From NCBI GenBank assembly GCA_963989245.1, contig OZ022348.1, positions 32,731,454 to 32,795,453 of the forward strand: 64,000 nucleotides of DNA. Direction: 5' to 3'. Positions within the stretch are counted from its first letter, which is position 1; every line of letters begins with the position of its first letter. Position numbers and translations under genes: made by a program. Positions 43,782-57,365 of this stretch are shown here, in pieces. The DNA is from Nansenia antarctica. Taxonomy: Eukaryota > Chordata > Actinopteri > Argentiniformes > Microstomatidae. A model generated the notes under the pieces. That model was not told the DNA's origin, searched no databases, and was given only the letters and a program-made list of their open reading frames with translations.

Positions 43782-46700
43782 TCATGTGAAATACTTGCAG
43801 TTTGTAGAGTCAATGACACAGTGAGACGTGCATCTGAGACGGCCATAAGACCTGCAAACAATAGGAGATAGAAGCCTTAATAATAATAATAATAATACAT
43901 TAGACTTATATAGCGCTTTTGTAGACACTCAAAGACGCTTTACAAACTGAAAAGATTGAGTAGTAATAATAAAAAGAAACAAAAGGTAAATAGAAGAAAG
44001 TATAGGGGCCTAATTAAGGTAGTGCTGGGGACACACGGGAAGGGGAGGGGGAGAGGGTTAACTGGTGAAGGCGAGCTTGAAGAGGTGGGTTTGGAGGGCC
44101 TGTTTAAATGTTGGCAGGGTGTTGACCTGTCTGATGTGGGTGGGGAGGGCGTTCCAGAGGGACGGGGCTGCGGCTGAAAAGGCCCCATCACCTTGGTCAA
44201 CTCCTCAGGACAGGAAAGTACAATGCTACTTCATTTCTTTATTTAACCTTTATTCAACCAGGAGGTCCCTTGAGATTAAAATCTCTTTGATAAAAAACAT
44301 CTTTGGAGTAGCAGTTGCACTCTTTTGTCACACAGTTCTTACTGTTTCATTCAGAACGATGATGAGGTGGTTTTTATAACAAATACTCACCCTGGGAGAT
44401 AGGAATTGCATGTTTGATAGCCAAAGTCCTTTCCATCGCACTCCTCCACCCCGTCATAGCGATAACCATCTCCACAGTAGGCATGTCTGCACTCTGCCAG
44501 GGGAGAGACGGAGGGAGGGACAGAAGAGATGGACGAGAGAGAGAAAGACATATTCTCATATTCTCATATCAAAAGCAGGTCTAGTGGATAGTGAGTTGGA
44601 CTGGTGATCGGAAGATTGTGAGTTCAAATCCCGCCTGAAACACCACCACTAGTGTGCCCTTGAGTAAGGCACTTACCCCCTCAGTTACTCCAGGGGGAAT
44701 GTATCTGTAATTGTAAATCACTTTGGATTAAAAGTGTCTGCTAAAATGGCAAATTCTTCGAATCCTCTAACTTAACTGATCACGTGACTTACTGACACAT
44801 CCGTCGGTCACCACTCTGTTGCTGTCGTCACACTCCTCTTCATCTGGGATCTGAACGATCCCGTCGCCACAGTAACCCTCTGGGTCCGGGGCGTTCTCAA
44901 TGGACTGGAAAGGCGTCAGCTGGAATGAAAGGGTCTTTTACAGAGTTTAAAAAACTACTGAAAAGAAACAAAAAAGATGATGTGAATATGAACCCCCACT
45001 CGTATTCAGTCACAGAGCTTTTGTAGGAATAATACCATGTCATGGTAAAGACGGCCATTTTGACTAGATACCTGAATTGGCAGCCATCCATCAATGTCTT
45101 TGAAATACAGCGATCGCTGGTCTTTCCGGAAGGCAAGTGCGTTGTTTGTTTGAAGACGGTCTAATTCTTTTTCATTGTTCACCACAAATATCTAAGAGAG
45201 ACACAATCATTCCTAGGTTATTATAAAGACACATGTTAAACAGATAGTGAACAACTGACCAATCTTATCTGATTTGACCAGTCTTATTTGACTAGTCTTG
45301 TTGAATCATAATAAAACAAATATGTGACAAAATCTGGTGAAAAGGGCCACATGTCAGCAATTCTCAAGTCATGCGAATGAGCAAAAAGGTTCTTTAAAAA
45401 AAAAAAACTAAAAAACGTTTTCACTAAATACTTATAATTTCTGAATTGGATTCACTGTCTCGTCTGCCATAGGCTACTGGATAAGTGATACATGGCTTGT
45501 AAACAAACTTAAACAGTTAGTTCTGACCAAGTAATTTGATTGGACAAGAGGCATTCCATGAGTGCTGATATACAGTATAACAGCACTGGGACTTTTAACT
45601 ATATGTATCACTCCGCCGCACAGATGTTCTACTAAATTACCGTTAATTAGACTACATGTTTGTGTTCAGGTTACTAGGCAACAGTCCATTTGAAGTTCAG
45701 TTGCGGAACTATTTTTTGTTTATTTTTATGATTAATTAAATAACATAATTTAATATGTTGTTGCTTATTACTGTTAACTAATAAATTGCGCTGTAGAACT
45801 GTTGTATAAAAGCAATATCACACTGGAGGTCGTGCTGTTATACTGAATATCAGCACGGCTGTGATTGTCTTCTACTTGGCCTGCGGCCTCGTACCTACGA
45901 CCCAATCACAGCCCTGCTGATATTCAGTATAACAGCACTCCCTCTCCTGTGATATTGCTTAAATAGCCCACATCTGTCCATGAAACAGCTGTTGATTCAA
46001 TTGTCCAATTACTTTTGGACCCTTGAAAAAGAGGGGGCCACATATTAAAGAGCTGAAAACTCAATTCCTCCAATTTGGATGTGAATACCCTCAAATGAGA
46101 GCTGAGGGTCTGCACTTTAAGGCCATATTCATTATATATAAAGGCCAATGCACACGGCGTGCGATTTTGTTGCACGACAACATTCGATTCTCAATTCTTT
46201 GAATTATTTCAATTGGTGTGAATAGAGAATTGAATGTTGTTGTGCGACAATATCGCATCGCACGCCGTGTGCATTGTCTCATTCAAAACAATGGAATCGA
46301 ATTCGGCAGTGCGACAAAATCGGGGTTGTGTGCATTGGCCTTTATATATAGCCTTAACTGTAACTTGAATATGGTTTTGGTAAACAGCTAATATAAGAAA
46401 AATTCTGTTAGTGTCCAAACTGTATGTCACTTGCTCACCGCTGGCACTCTGGGGTAGTTCCTGGAGCTGTGCTCGTCCACTGTGGGACTCATGGTGTTGC
46501 AGTTACACCTGCCAGTGGGCCCTGGCAGACCCCTCTCACCTTTCGTTCCAACCATGTAGAGTCCTAAAAAAATGTAAAAAGGTGAGAGACACAATCGTTG
46601 CTAGTCTGAGCAACCAACCAACAGTCATGAACAGAGCGAATATCTCAGATCTTGTTGTAACAGAGGACCATAATCACATAGCCCTTGTTGTAACACAGAA

Positions 46701-49147
46701 CCGTAATCAGGTAGCCTTCCCATGAACAGGCCCAGGTGCCACAGAGGCTGTTCGAAATACCTCCATTCCTCTAGGAAATGATCTATCCTGAGCTCGTCTG
46801 TCAAGACAGTGAAGCGATCGACTTAATCTGTGAAGAAACCTGAACAAGACAGCAGCTGTCACTTTAATGACGTGGTGACATAATGTTTGTTAATCTGTAA
46901 CGTCTAGCCTGGCTTCCTCTATGAATCCGTTTTTGAGGGCGTGATGTCATGGCTTGAGCTTCCCCCCCCTCAGTGCATCTGTTTCATCTGGGAGGATCAG
47001 GTTCCTCTAGAAGCTAAATTAGCCTACCGGTGTTACTTCCTGCACGGCTCATGTCTGCTTCCTTTTAGCTGACACACAAGGAAGGCTGCGGCTCCTCTCC
47101 GACAGCTTCAAGACCCAAAGTCGAAAGTCTCTCCAACAAACCAACAGCTCAGAGTTTAACACTAGAACAGCCGTGCCTTTTTTACCTACTAAAAGAGCCG
47201 CCTCGAGCCTTTACAATGCTCAAGCTGCTACTTACACACAACGACCACTAGTTGGTCGCTTAGTAAATTAGCCTGCTTCCTACACAGAAAAACGTCAAAA
47301 TAGCTTCATACTAGCTTATCCTGATGTGATTTTGAAAATGTAAGAATACTGGGTGGTAGAACGTACATATCCAGGAAAAGTCATGAAAGGAGGGTCCTGA
47401 AATTTGATTGAGTGGAAAGATATAAAATGTTTCTTTACTCACAGGGGTGATGACCCCTCATGGCTGTTCTAGTGTTAACTCTATCCTCCAGTGAAAGTAC
47501 ACACAGTGGTCCTCTGTGGCTCGGTAGAGCGTGGCGCTAACGACGCTTAGGTTGTCGTGTTCGATTCTCGCTGGGACCAGATATACCGAAAGACGTATGT
47601 GTTTGTTGCAATATAAGTCTCTTTGCATAAAAGCGTCAGCTAAATGGCGTCTGTACATCTGCTTCCACTCCCATAGATCGCATGTTAGCCGTTAACCCTG
47701 GCTAGCCGAGCAGCCTTCCTGAGAGCAACCGTGAAGACTTCACAGAGGAGGTCTTACCTGAGGCTGGTAGTCCTGGGGGACCAGGGTGGTCTTACCTGGG
47801 GGACCAGGGTGGTCTTACCTGGGGGACCAGGGTGGTCTTACCTGGGGGACTATGGTGGTCTTACCTGGGGGACTAGGGTGGTCTTACCTGGGGGACTAGG
47901 GTGGTCTTACCTGGGGGAATATGGTGGTCTTACCTGGGGGACTAGGGTGGTCTTACCTGAGGCTGGTAGTCCTGGGGGTCCAGGGTGGCCAGGTATTCCC
48001 TGGGGTCCCGCCGGTCCAAGTGGGCCGACAATCCCATCGTCACCTTTCCCTCCCTGCATCACAAAACCATAAGATACTATGGTAACTATGGTAACACACA
48101 CCTGTTACCACATACACCTTCACACATCACCATAAGATACTACATACAACATTTGACTAAACTAAAGAAAGTTTAACAAATGTTCACTGAAATTGCTGAG
48201 TGCGGGAAACATACAGTATCTTATCATTCTGTCTAACTTCCAACCCAAATAAAAGAAACGCAGCCCTCACCTGTTTCCCTCTTTTCCCTGGTCGGCCTGT
48301 GGGCCCCCTGTTCCCTGACAGTCCAGGTTCTCCTTTTGGGCCCATTTCACCCTGGGTACATAGAGATGATATGAAGGGCAATCACGGTACGACTACGACT
48401 TATCTTAACAGTAGCACTGTGTTCAAAACAAAAGCCTTGTTTTATGACGTGTATACGGTCTAGAGGGAAGGTTTTGGTCAAAGGAATATTTGCTTACTTT
48501 CTGTCCAAGCATCCCGGGGAAGCCCATAGTGCCCTAGAGATATCCCAAGGACAGAAAATAGGAGGTTATTTCAGAGCAGCATGGGAAACATCTTATTATG
48601 ATGGTTATGATTTTATGGACATCGTTTGAATCTTCTGGTGATGAGCTCCCCCCCCCCACCTTGTCTCCTTTCGTCCCTCCATCGCCACGGTCACCACGAG
48701 ATCCCTGAAAAGACCAGATACAAAACATCACACAGGCGTCTATGAACACAGCATACAGGATATCCTGCCTCTATGAACACAGCATACAGGATATCCTGCC
48801 TCTATGAACACAGCATACAGGATATCCTGCCTCTATGAACACAGCATACAGGATATCCTACGTCTATGAACACAGCATACAGGATATCCTGCCTCTATGA
48901 ACACAGCATACAGGATATCCTACGTCTATGAACACAGCATACAGGATATCCTGCATCTAGATATGTTAGTCAGATGTTCACATACCTTTTCTCCTTTGTA
49001 TCCAGGTAAACCCTTAGGCCCGATTGGTCCTCTTGCTCCAGGCAGTCCCATCAGTCCAGCATCCCCCTTCTCACCCTACACACAGACACACACAGGCACG
49101 GCACAGACACACAGGCACACACACGCATACACACACACACACACACG

Positions 49148-49183
<36 letters not shown>

Positions 49184-49358
49184 TACACACACACAGGCAC
49201 ACGCACGGCAGAGACACACACACACGCACGGCAGAGACAGTCAGGCTGCCTATATCCACATTTAACAATTCAACATTCAACACCCATAGGCACACAAACT
49301 GCATCCTCATATCATATTGTAGACAATTGTATTATACAGTATCTTATCATATAGTATG

Positions 49359-49405
<47 letters not shown>

Positions 49406-49436
49406 ATTACACTGATATTATCTTATCATATAGTAT

Positions 49437-49484
<48 letters not shown>

Positions 49485-52400
49485 TATATGGTATCAGCAC
49501 CATGAAACAGGACTTACTCACTTTGGGCCCGTTGGGTCCTGGCCACCCAGCTGGTCCTTGTCGCCCGGGGAGACCCGGCGGACCTGTCCGGCCCTGACAC
49601 GACAGATCAACAGAACCCGTCAGAACACACTCCTCCTCCTCACACACTCCTCCTCCTCCTCCTCCTCCTCACACACTCCTCCTCCTCCTCACACACTCCT
49701 CCTCCTCCTCACACACTCCTCCTCCTCCTCACACACTCCTCCTCCTCCTCCTCACACACTCCTCCTCCTCCTCACACACTCCTCCTCCTCCTCACACACT
49801 CCTCCTCCTCCTCCTCACACACTCCTCCTCCTCCTCACACACTCCTCCTCCTCCTCACACTCCTCCTCCTCCTCACACTCCTCCTCCTCACACACTCCTC
49901 CTCCTCACACACTCCTCCTCCTCCTCACACTCCTCCTCCTCCTCACACACCTCCTCCTCCTCCTCCTCCTCACACACTCCTCCTCCTCCTCACACTCCTC
50001 CTCCTCACACACTCTTCCTCACACACTCCTCCTCCTCCTCACACTCCTCCTCCTCACACACTCCTCCTCCTCCTCACACTCCTCCTCCTCCTCACACACT
50101 CCTCCTCCTCCTCACACACTCCTCCTCCTCCTCACACACTCCTCCTCCTCACACACTCCTCCTCCTCCTCCTCACACACTCCTCCTCCTCCTCACACACT
50201 CCTCCTCCTCCTCCTCACACACTCCTCCTCCTCCTCACACTCCTCCTCCTCCTCCTCCTCCTCACACACTCCTCCTCCTCCTCACACTCCTCCTCCTCCT
50301 CCTCACACTCCTCCTCCTCACACACTCCTCCTCCTCCTCCTCCTCACACTCCTCCTCCTCCTCCTCACACTCCTCCTCCTCACACACTCCTCCTCCTCCT
50401 CCTCACACACTCCTCCTCCTCCTCACACACTCCTCCTCCTCCTCCTCACACACTCCTCCTCCTCCTCACACACTCCTCCTCCTCACACTCCTCCTCCTCA
50501 CACACTCCTCCTCCTCCTCACACACTCCTCCTCCTCCTCACACACTCCTCCTCCTCACACACTCCTCCTCCTCCTCACACTCCTCCTCCTCACACACTCC
50601 TCCTCCTCCTCACACACTCCTCCTCCTCCTCCTCACACTCCTCCTCCTCACACACTCCTCCTCCTCCTCACACTCCTCCTCCTCACACACTCCTCCTCCT
50701 CCTCACACACTCCTCCTCCTCCTCCTCACACTCCTCCTCCTCCTCACACACTCCTCCTCCTCCTCCTCACACACTCCTCCTCCTCCTCTCACACTCCTCC
50801 CCCTCCTCACACACTCCTCCTCCTCACACACTCCTCCTCCTCACACACTCCTCCTCCTCCTCACACACTCCTCCTCCTCCTCACACTCCTCCTCCTCACA
50901 CACTCCTCCTCCTCACACTCCTCCTCCTCACACACTCCTCCTCCTCCTCACACACTCCTCCTCCTCACACACTCCTCCTCCTCCTCACACACTCCTCCTC
51001 CTCACACACTCCTCCTCCTCCTCCTCACACTCCTCCTCCTCACACACTCCTCCTCCTCCTCACACTCCTCCTCCTCACACACTCCTCCTCCTCCTCACAC
51101 ACTCCTCCTCCTCACACACTCCTCCTCCTCCTCACACACTCCTCCTCCTCCTCACACACTCCTCCTCCTCACACACTCCTCCTCCTCACACACTCCTCCT
51201 CCTCCTCACACTCCTCCTCCTCACACACTCCTCCTCCTCACACTCCTCCTCCTCACACACTCCTCCTCCTCCTCACACACTCCTCCTCCTCACACACTCC
51301 TCCTCCTCCTCACACACTCCTCCTCCTCACACACTCCTCCTCCTCCTCACACACTCCTCCTCCTCCTCACACACTCCTCCTCCTCCTCACACACTCCTCC
51401 TCCTCACACACTCCTCCTCCTCACACACTCCTCCTCCTCCTCCTCACACACTCCTCCTCCTCCTCACACACTCCTCCTCCTCCTCACACACTCCTCCTCC
51501 TCCTCACACACTCCTCCTCCTCACACACTCCTCCTCCTCCTCACACACTCCTCCTCCTCACACACTCCTCCTCCTCCTCACACACTCCTCCTCCTCCTCA
51601 CACACTCCTCCTCCTCACACACTCCTCCTCCTCCTCCTCACACACTCCTCCTCCTCCAGAACACACTCCTCCTCCTCCTCACACACTCCTCCTCCTCACA
51701 CACTCCTCCTCCTCACACACTCCTCCTCCTCCTCCTCCTCCTCACACACACTCCTCCTCACACACACTCCTCCTCCTCACACACTCCTCCTCCTCCAGAA
51801 CACACTCCTCCTCCTCCTCACACACTCCTCCTCCTCACACACTCCTCCTCCTCACACACTCCTCCTCCTCCTCACACACTCCTCCTCCTCACACACTCCT
51901 CCTCCTCCTCACACACTCCTCCTCCTCCTCCTCACACTCCTCCTCCTCACACTCCTCCTCCTCCTCACACACTCCTCCTCCTCCTCACACACTCCTCCTC
52001 CTCACACACTCCTCCTCCTCCTCACACACTCCTCCTCCTCACACACTCCTCCTCCTCCTCACACACACTCCTCCTCCTCACACACACTCCTCCTCCTCAC
52101 ACTCCTCCTCCTCACACACTCCTCCTCCTCCTCACACACTCCTCCTCCTCCTCCTCACACACTCCTCCTCCTCCTCACACTCCTCCTCCTCACACACTCC
52201 TCCTCCTCCTCACACACTCCTCCTCCTCCTCCTCACACACTCCTCCTCCTCACACACTCCTCCTCCTCACACACTCCTCCTCCTCCTCACACACTCCTCC
52301 TCCTCACACACTCCTCCTCCTCCTCACACACTCCTCCTCCTCCTCACACACCCCTCCTCCTCACACACTCCTCCTCCTCCTCACACACTCCTCCTCCTCC

Positions 52401-52641
52401 TCACACACACTCCTCCTCCTCACACACCCCTCCTCCTCACACACTCCTCCTCCTCCTCACACACTCCTCCTCCTCCTCACACACTCCTCCTCCTCACACA
52501 CTCCTCCTCCTCACACTCCTCCTCCTCACACACTCCTCCTCCTCCTCACACACTCCTCCTCCTCTCCTGGAGCAGAGCTCACTGCTCAGGAGTCACACAA
52601 TGACAACATACCAGCCAGGACCGCCGTAAGAACACAACTGA

Positions 52642-52683
<42 letters not shown>

Positions 52684-55600
52684 CTTCATTTGTATAGCAC
52701 ATTTCCTGCAAACGTTGCAGCTCAAAGTGCTCCAGTCATTATATAATCATAATTGAAGTCATTTAAAGGCAATATTAAAAAGATGGGTTTTTAGTCTTGA
52801 CTTGAACATAATGTGCTGAGGTTGCATCCCTGATGTAAACTGGCAGTGCATTCCACAATCTGGGTGCAAATGAGTGACTAGAACACACAATTATTTATTG
52901 GTGTTGAGCTGCAAGTGCAGGTGAAGGGCAGACACCTCTTTATATGTTTATACGTTGTTGTAAAAGTTGCTGTGCGGGATAATTATCTGCATTGTGCTGA
53001 AGAGAGAGACAGGATGATGACATAATAAAGCTGGACAGGAGGAGAGGCGGCGTGCTGTGTTTACAGACGGCCCGTGGAGCTCCGTGTGTGGGGGGGGAAA
53101 ATGACTTTAACGAGGCCTGTCACTTTGCTCTCTTTAATTAAATGAATAGGCTGTATATAGAACAGGGGCCACTGCTTGTGGGAAATAAAATGATTTATGG
53201 CCGAGCTCTCGAGCACTAAGCTAAATTGCACTGCAATGCTGCAAGGCTCCTGAGACACAAGCATGGGCCCTGAAACCTCTCCCAGCAGGACTGCTCCACT
53301 GCACCACCACCACCACCACCACCGCAGCACAGCCACCGGTCCTTTAAGACCCTCACTTCTCTTCTGACGGTCCTCATCAAGCACTGTCTCTTTGCCCCTG
53401 CTATAAGCTTGTGGATGTGGGCCGTATGACAGGAACGCTGGGAGCTGGATGTGTTTCAGGAGCTGACAGGGCGACCATCGGGTTAGAGGAGACCCAACAG
53501 GGCGGTTTCCTCTCCCCTCAGCAAAAAGCAAACCCATCTCAGCAGCTTTGTGTCCCGTGCATCGCGTCAAGGTTGTTCCGAATCTCCTAATGCGCATAAC
53601 CAGAAGGCAGTGGCAGCGATCTGAGTTACAGCCTACAAGGCAGGCTGAGGCACTGTATCTCTTTTTTTTTTGTGCAAATCCACTTAGCAGAGCAAAGGGA
53701 ACGACGAATGGAGACCCTCACCTTTTGTCCTGGTCTTCCGAGTTCTCCCTGGCAACAGGACGGGTAGGCGGGGACAGAGATTGTCATGGTTACTGTATTT
53801 CCCAACAAGGCGTTTCCTTATAATGGGCCTGTTCTAAATGTCTGATAACCATTACAAAGACTGAGCTGAAATATCCCCAAAAAAGAAATGATATCACACT
53901 CTTACCTTCTCTCCCTTTGGCCCCTTGATACCTGGTAAACCAGGTGGACCCTGAAGAAAGGAAACACTGATTACACACCGCAGATAGATTCGAAATCCTA
54001 ACCATCAATACCGTTATACATTAATGTCATTGAACCGGTTTATACATTAATGCCATTGAACCGGTTTATACATTAATGCCATTGAACCGGTTTTGACCTC
54101 CACCAGCCTCTCCTGATCGTAAACACATTGTTTTGTCTTATTATATTACCATCAACTAATTATTCATAATCCAAATATTGGATTATCATTTCCTTACAGC
54201 TGACTCCACAACAGCAATGTCAACTGGCTGATACAGGGCTGAATGACCAGCGTGTTTTAGCTTCCTTTGATGTCAGCTCACTTACTCTGATGGGCCATAC
54301 AACACAGCTTGTGCAATGGAATGAATTGAAAACATCAAAAGCATCCACAGTAGAATTCCATCCAGCCAACTGGCCGCTGATAGGACGTTTGGATCCAATA
54401 AAGGATCGGTTGCACTAAAATGGCCACCACCACTTTGACCATTGATACATAGTAACAAACACACATAGCACACATGTTATGTGTTCCCCTAGACTAACAC
54501 TGGAACTGACTCTAGTCAGTATGCCTTTCTGAGCAGACAGACTCTTCGGCCGGTTTCTAAGAATGGTGTGTGGAGCAGTGACAGGCAGTGTGTGGACCAG
54601 TGGAAAAAGTCTATTTGTGTCTCTGCTAAATGTGGAGCGTTAATGGGCTGGTGTGTTTTAGGGGTCGGAGTAATCCACATCCACAGCCCTGCAGGAACTC
54701 ACACAGCTCCCCGACGGTAAAGAACAGGGACCTATACGTCCTCTAGAGAATTCATCTCCATCACCTGTAAATGATACCCTATTTAGAGCTGCCAGCGACA
54801 CAAGGAATGTTTAAACAGTCAATGGCCCTTTCCACCTGCTGGCACTGTTGTTGCAAATGAGATAAAACAGTCATCGTATTGGAAACGATTTAGCATAAAA
54901 GTCAAGGTAGACCTTCTAAGTTGTATGCATCAACAGCACACAGTCTTCATCTAGTGATAATGGGACTAATCAGTGACCCAGTCTGGGAGGGCAGTGGTGA
55001 TGTAACATGACAGAGTCCTACCTGAGGGCCCGGGGGTCCAGCAGGCCCGGGGAGGCCCGGCAGCCCAGGGAGGCCAGGGACACAGCTGGGTCTGGTCTGC
55101 AGGCTCGTCTCCACTTTGTCTCCCGCATCATCTGTTATTCGGGAGTTTTCATTCTAAACCAATAAAAAAAATACATGCTTATATTTTTTAAATATAGTTC
55201 ATTCATTATTTATTCTTTCACTTCAATTTGTGCATATTCAATATTCCGGTGGACCGACAATTGACAGTGGGGGTGACTTTAGATGGTCCATATATCCTTT
55301 AGTGGCCACCATCACTCTTGAGTTGGCGGTAGCTTGACTGCAGGCTTGTAGTGGGTCATGTCTCAGAGTACCTTAAGGTATCTCCTCCTCACATCAACAC
55401 TGATCAGCAGTCAGCTCACGGTGGACGGCCAGATAAGCCATCACATCCTGCCTACTTTCTCTAATCAGCAGAGCGTACTACCAACCAGCCTCAGTCAGGG
55501 GGGCAGTTTGGATGGCACTCAGGCAAGGACGAATCAACAATCAAGACACTCCACAAGGACAAGTCACATGACTTTGACTCACGTGCCCACGGCGGCCCCA

Positions 55601-57150
55601 GAGGGAGGGGGGGGGTGGAAACAGGGGGGGCGGGGGCGGACTCAGTAAACAGCACGGCTTGAATTTCCTCTGCGGCTCCAGGGACTTCAGAGCTGTGGGA
55701 AGGGGACATACGGTAAGTCACCTGGCGGCCACAACAACACCCGGCAACACCACCCTGACAAGTCTGACGTTTTTCAATCAACTTATTGAGAACATTTGGG
55801 AAACGAAAGGAAATCAAGTCTTGGGTAAAAAAACACTAGATACAGGTTTAATCACTAGATGCAGGTTTAATCACTAGATACAGGTGTAATCACTAGATGA
55901 AGGTGTAATCACTAGATGAAGGTTTAATCACTAGATACAGGTTTAATCACTAGATGAAGGTTTAATCACTAGATACAGGTTTAATCACTAGATGAATGAA
56001 TGGTCTTCATTGTCATTAATACAGTACAGGTACCATACAACGAAATTTAGGAGGGGGGGCTCCCCTGGTGCTAGGAAAAAAATACTAAAAACAAGAAGGG
56101 AAAAGAGCTGGTTTACATAAATAAAGGCTATATACACTATCTACTATACTATACTACTATACTATACAAATAAAACACTGCAGGTTTAATCACTAGATGA
56201 AGGTTTAATCACTAGATACAGGTTTAATCACTCGATGCAGGTTTAATAAACACTACTAGATGGTTTAATCACAGTCGACTGAAGAAAAGACAATCCGGCA
56301 TGGTGACACTAACAAGAGGCTTGCCTGTATGGTCTTACTCTGCAGCCTGACAGTGAAAGAGCATGTGTCACAGTTGTTCCCTCCCTGCACAGACCACTAT
56401 CAACAGCAGAAGTACAGTCACTAGTGTCCATCCCAATGCACTTTCAAGAAGACTAAACCCAAAGAGGAAACACAAACCAAGCCATTATAGAAAATAGCCC
56501 AACCCACCAATGAAACAATTAAGAGTGCACATAGAATAAGAACTGCATTCTCACAGACTACCCAGCCAGCCAGGGATGAAAGTAGCAAATGTCTACAAGC
56601 TGTCAAATCATGACATCCATACTGTAAAGTTGCTCCAGCCGGACACAGATATGAAGTGCCATATGTCTCCCTTTGGAGGAACTGTAGACGGCTTCGCTAT
56701 TTATAGAGAAATGTCCATTCTGACAGCATTCTAGGATCAGTCTCAATGAATGGAACAGGAAAAACAGGAACATGCACAGCAGCAACAATCAAACTGGAGA
56801 TACACAGTTAGAAAACAACATCGAATCCTGCAACCACATCAGTCAGACAGACTCCAACTGTTCATGCATAAATGCACGCACGCACACGCACGCACACGCA
56901 CACACACATACACACACACACACACACGTATGGACACACACACACACACACATACACACACACACACGCACACACACACACACACGCATGGACACACACA
57001 CATATGGACACACACACCCACACACACACACACACATACACACACACACACACACACTCACACACACACACACACACACACTCACACACACACACTCACA
57101 CACACACACACTCACACACACACACACACACACTCACACACACACACACA

Positions 57151-57243
<93 letters not shown>

Positions 57244-57274
57244 ACACACACACACACTCACACACACACACACA

Positions 57275-57311
<37 letters not shown>

Positions 57312-57329
57312 ACACACACACACACACAT

Positions 57330-57365
<36 letters not shown>

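Noticed and set aside
47956..48101. Longer COLQ exon 11 reading through the copied donors
   Set aside because: The frame leaves Gly-X-Y at once and stops after about 16 codons (near 47907).
49024..52629. 1,201-codon open frame of His/Ser/Thr/Pro
   Set aside because: It is translation of the CTC/ACACA array inside COLQ intron 5; no domain, start context or splice support.
52590..52630. Candidate COLQ exon near CCAGCCAGGACCGCC
   Set aside because: No proper acceptor/donor pair or Gly-X-Y phase on the minus strand, and the assembled 16 exons already match the expected protein length.
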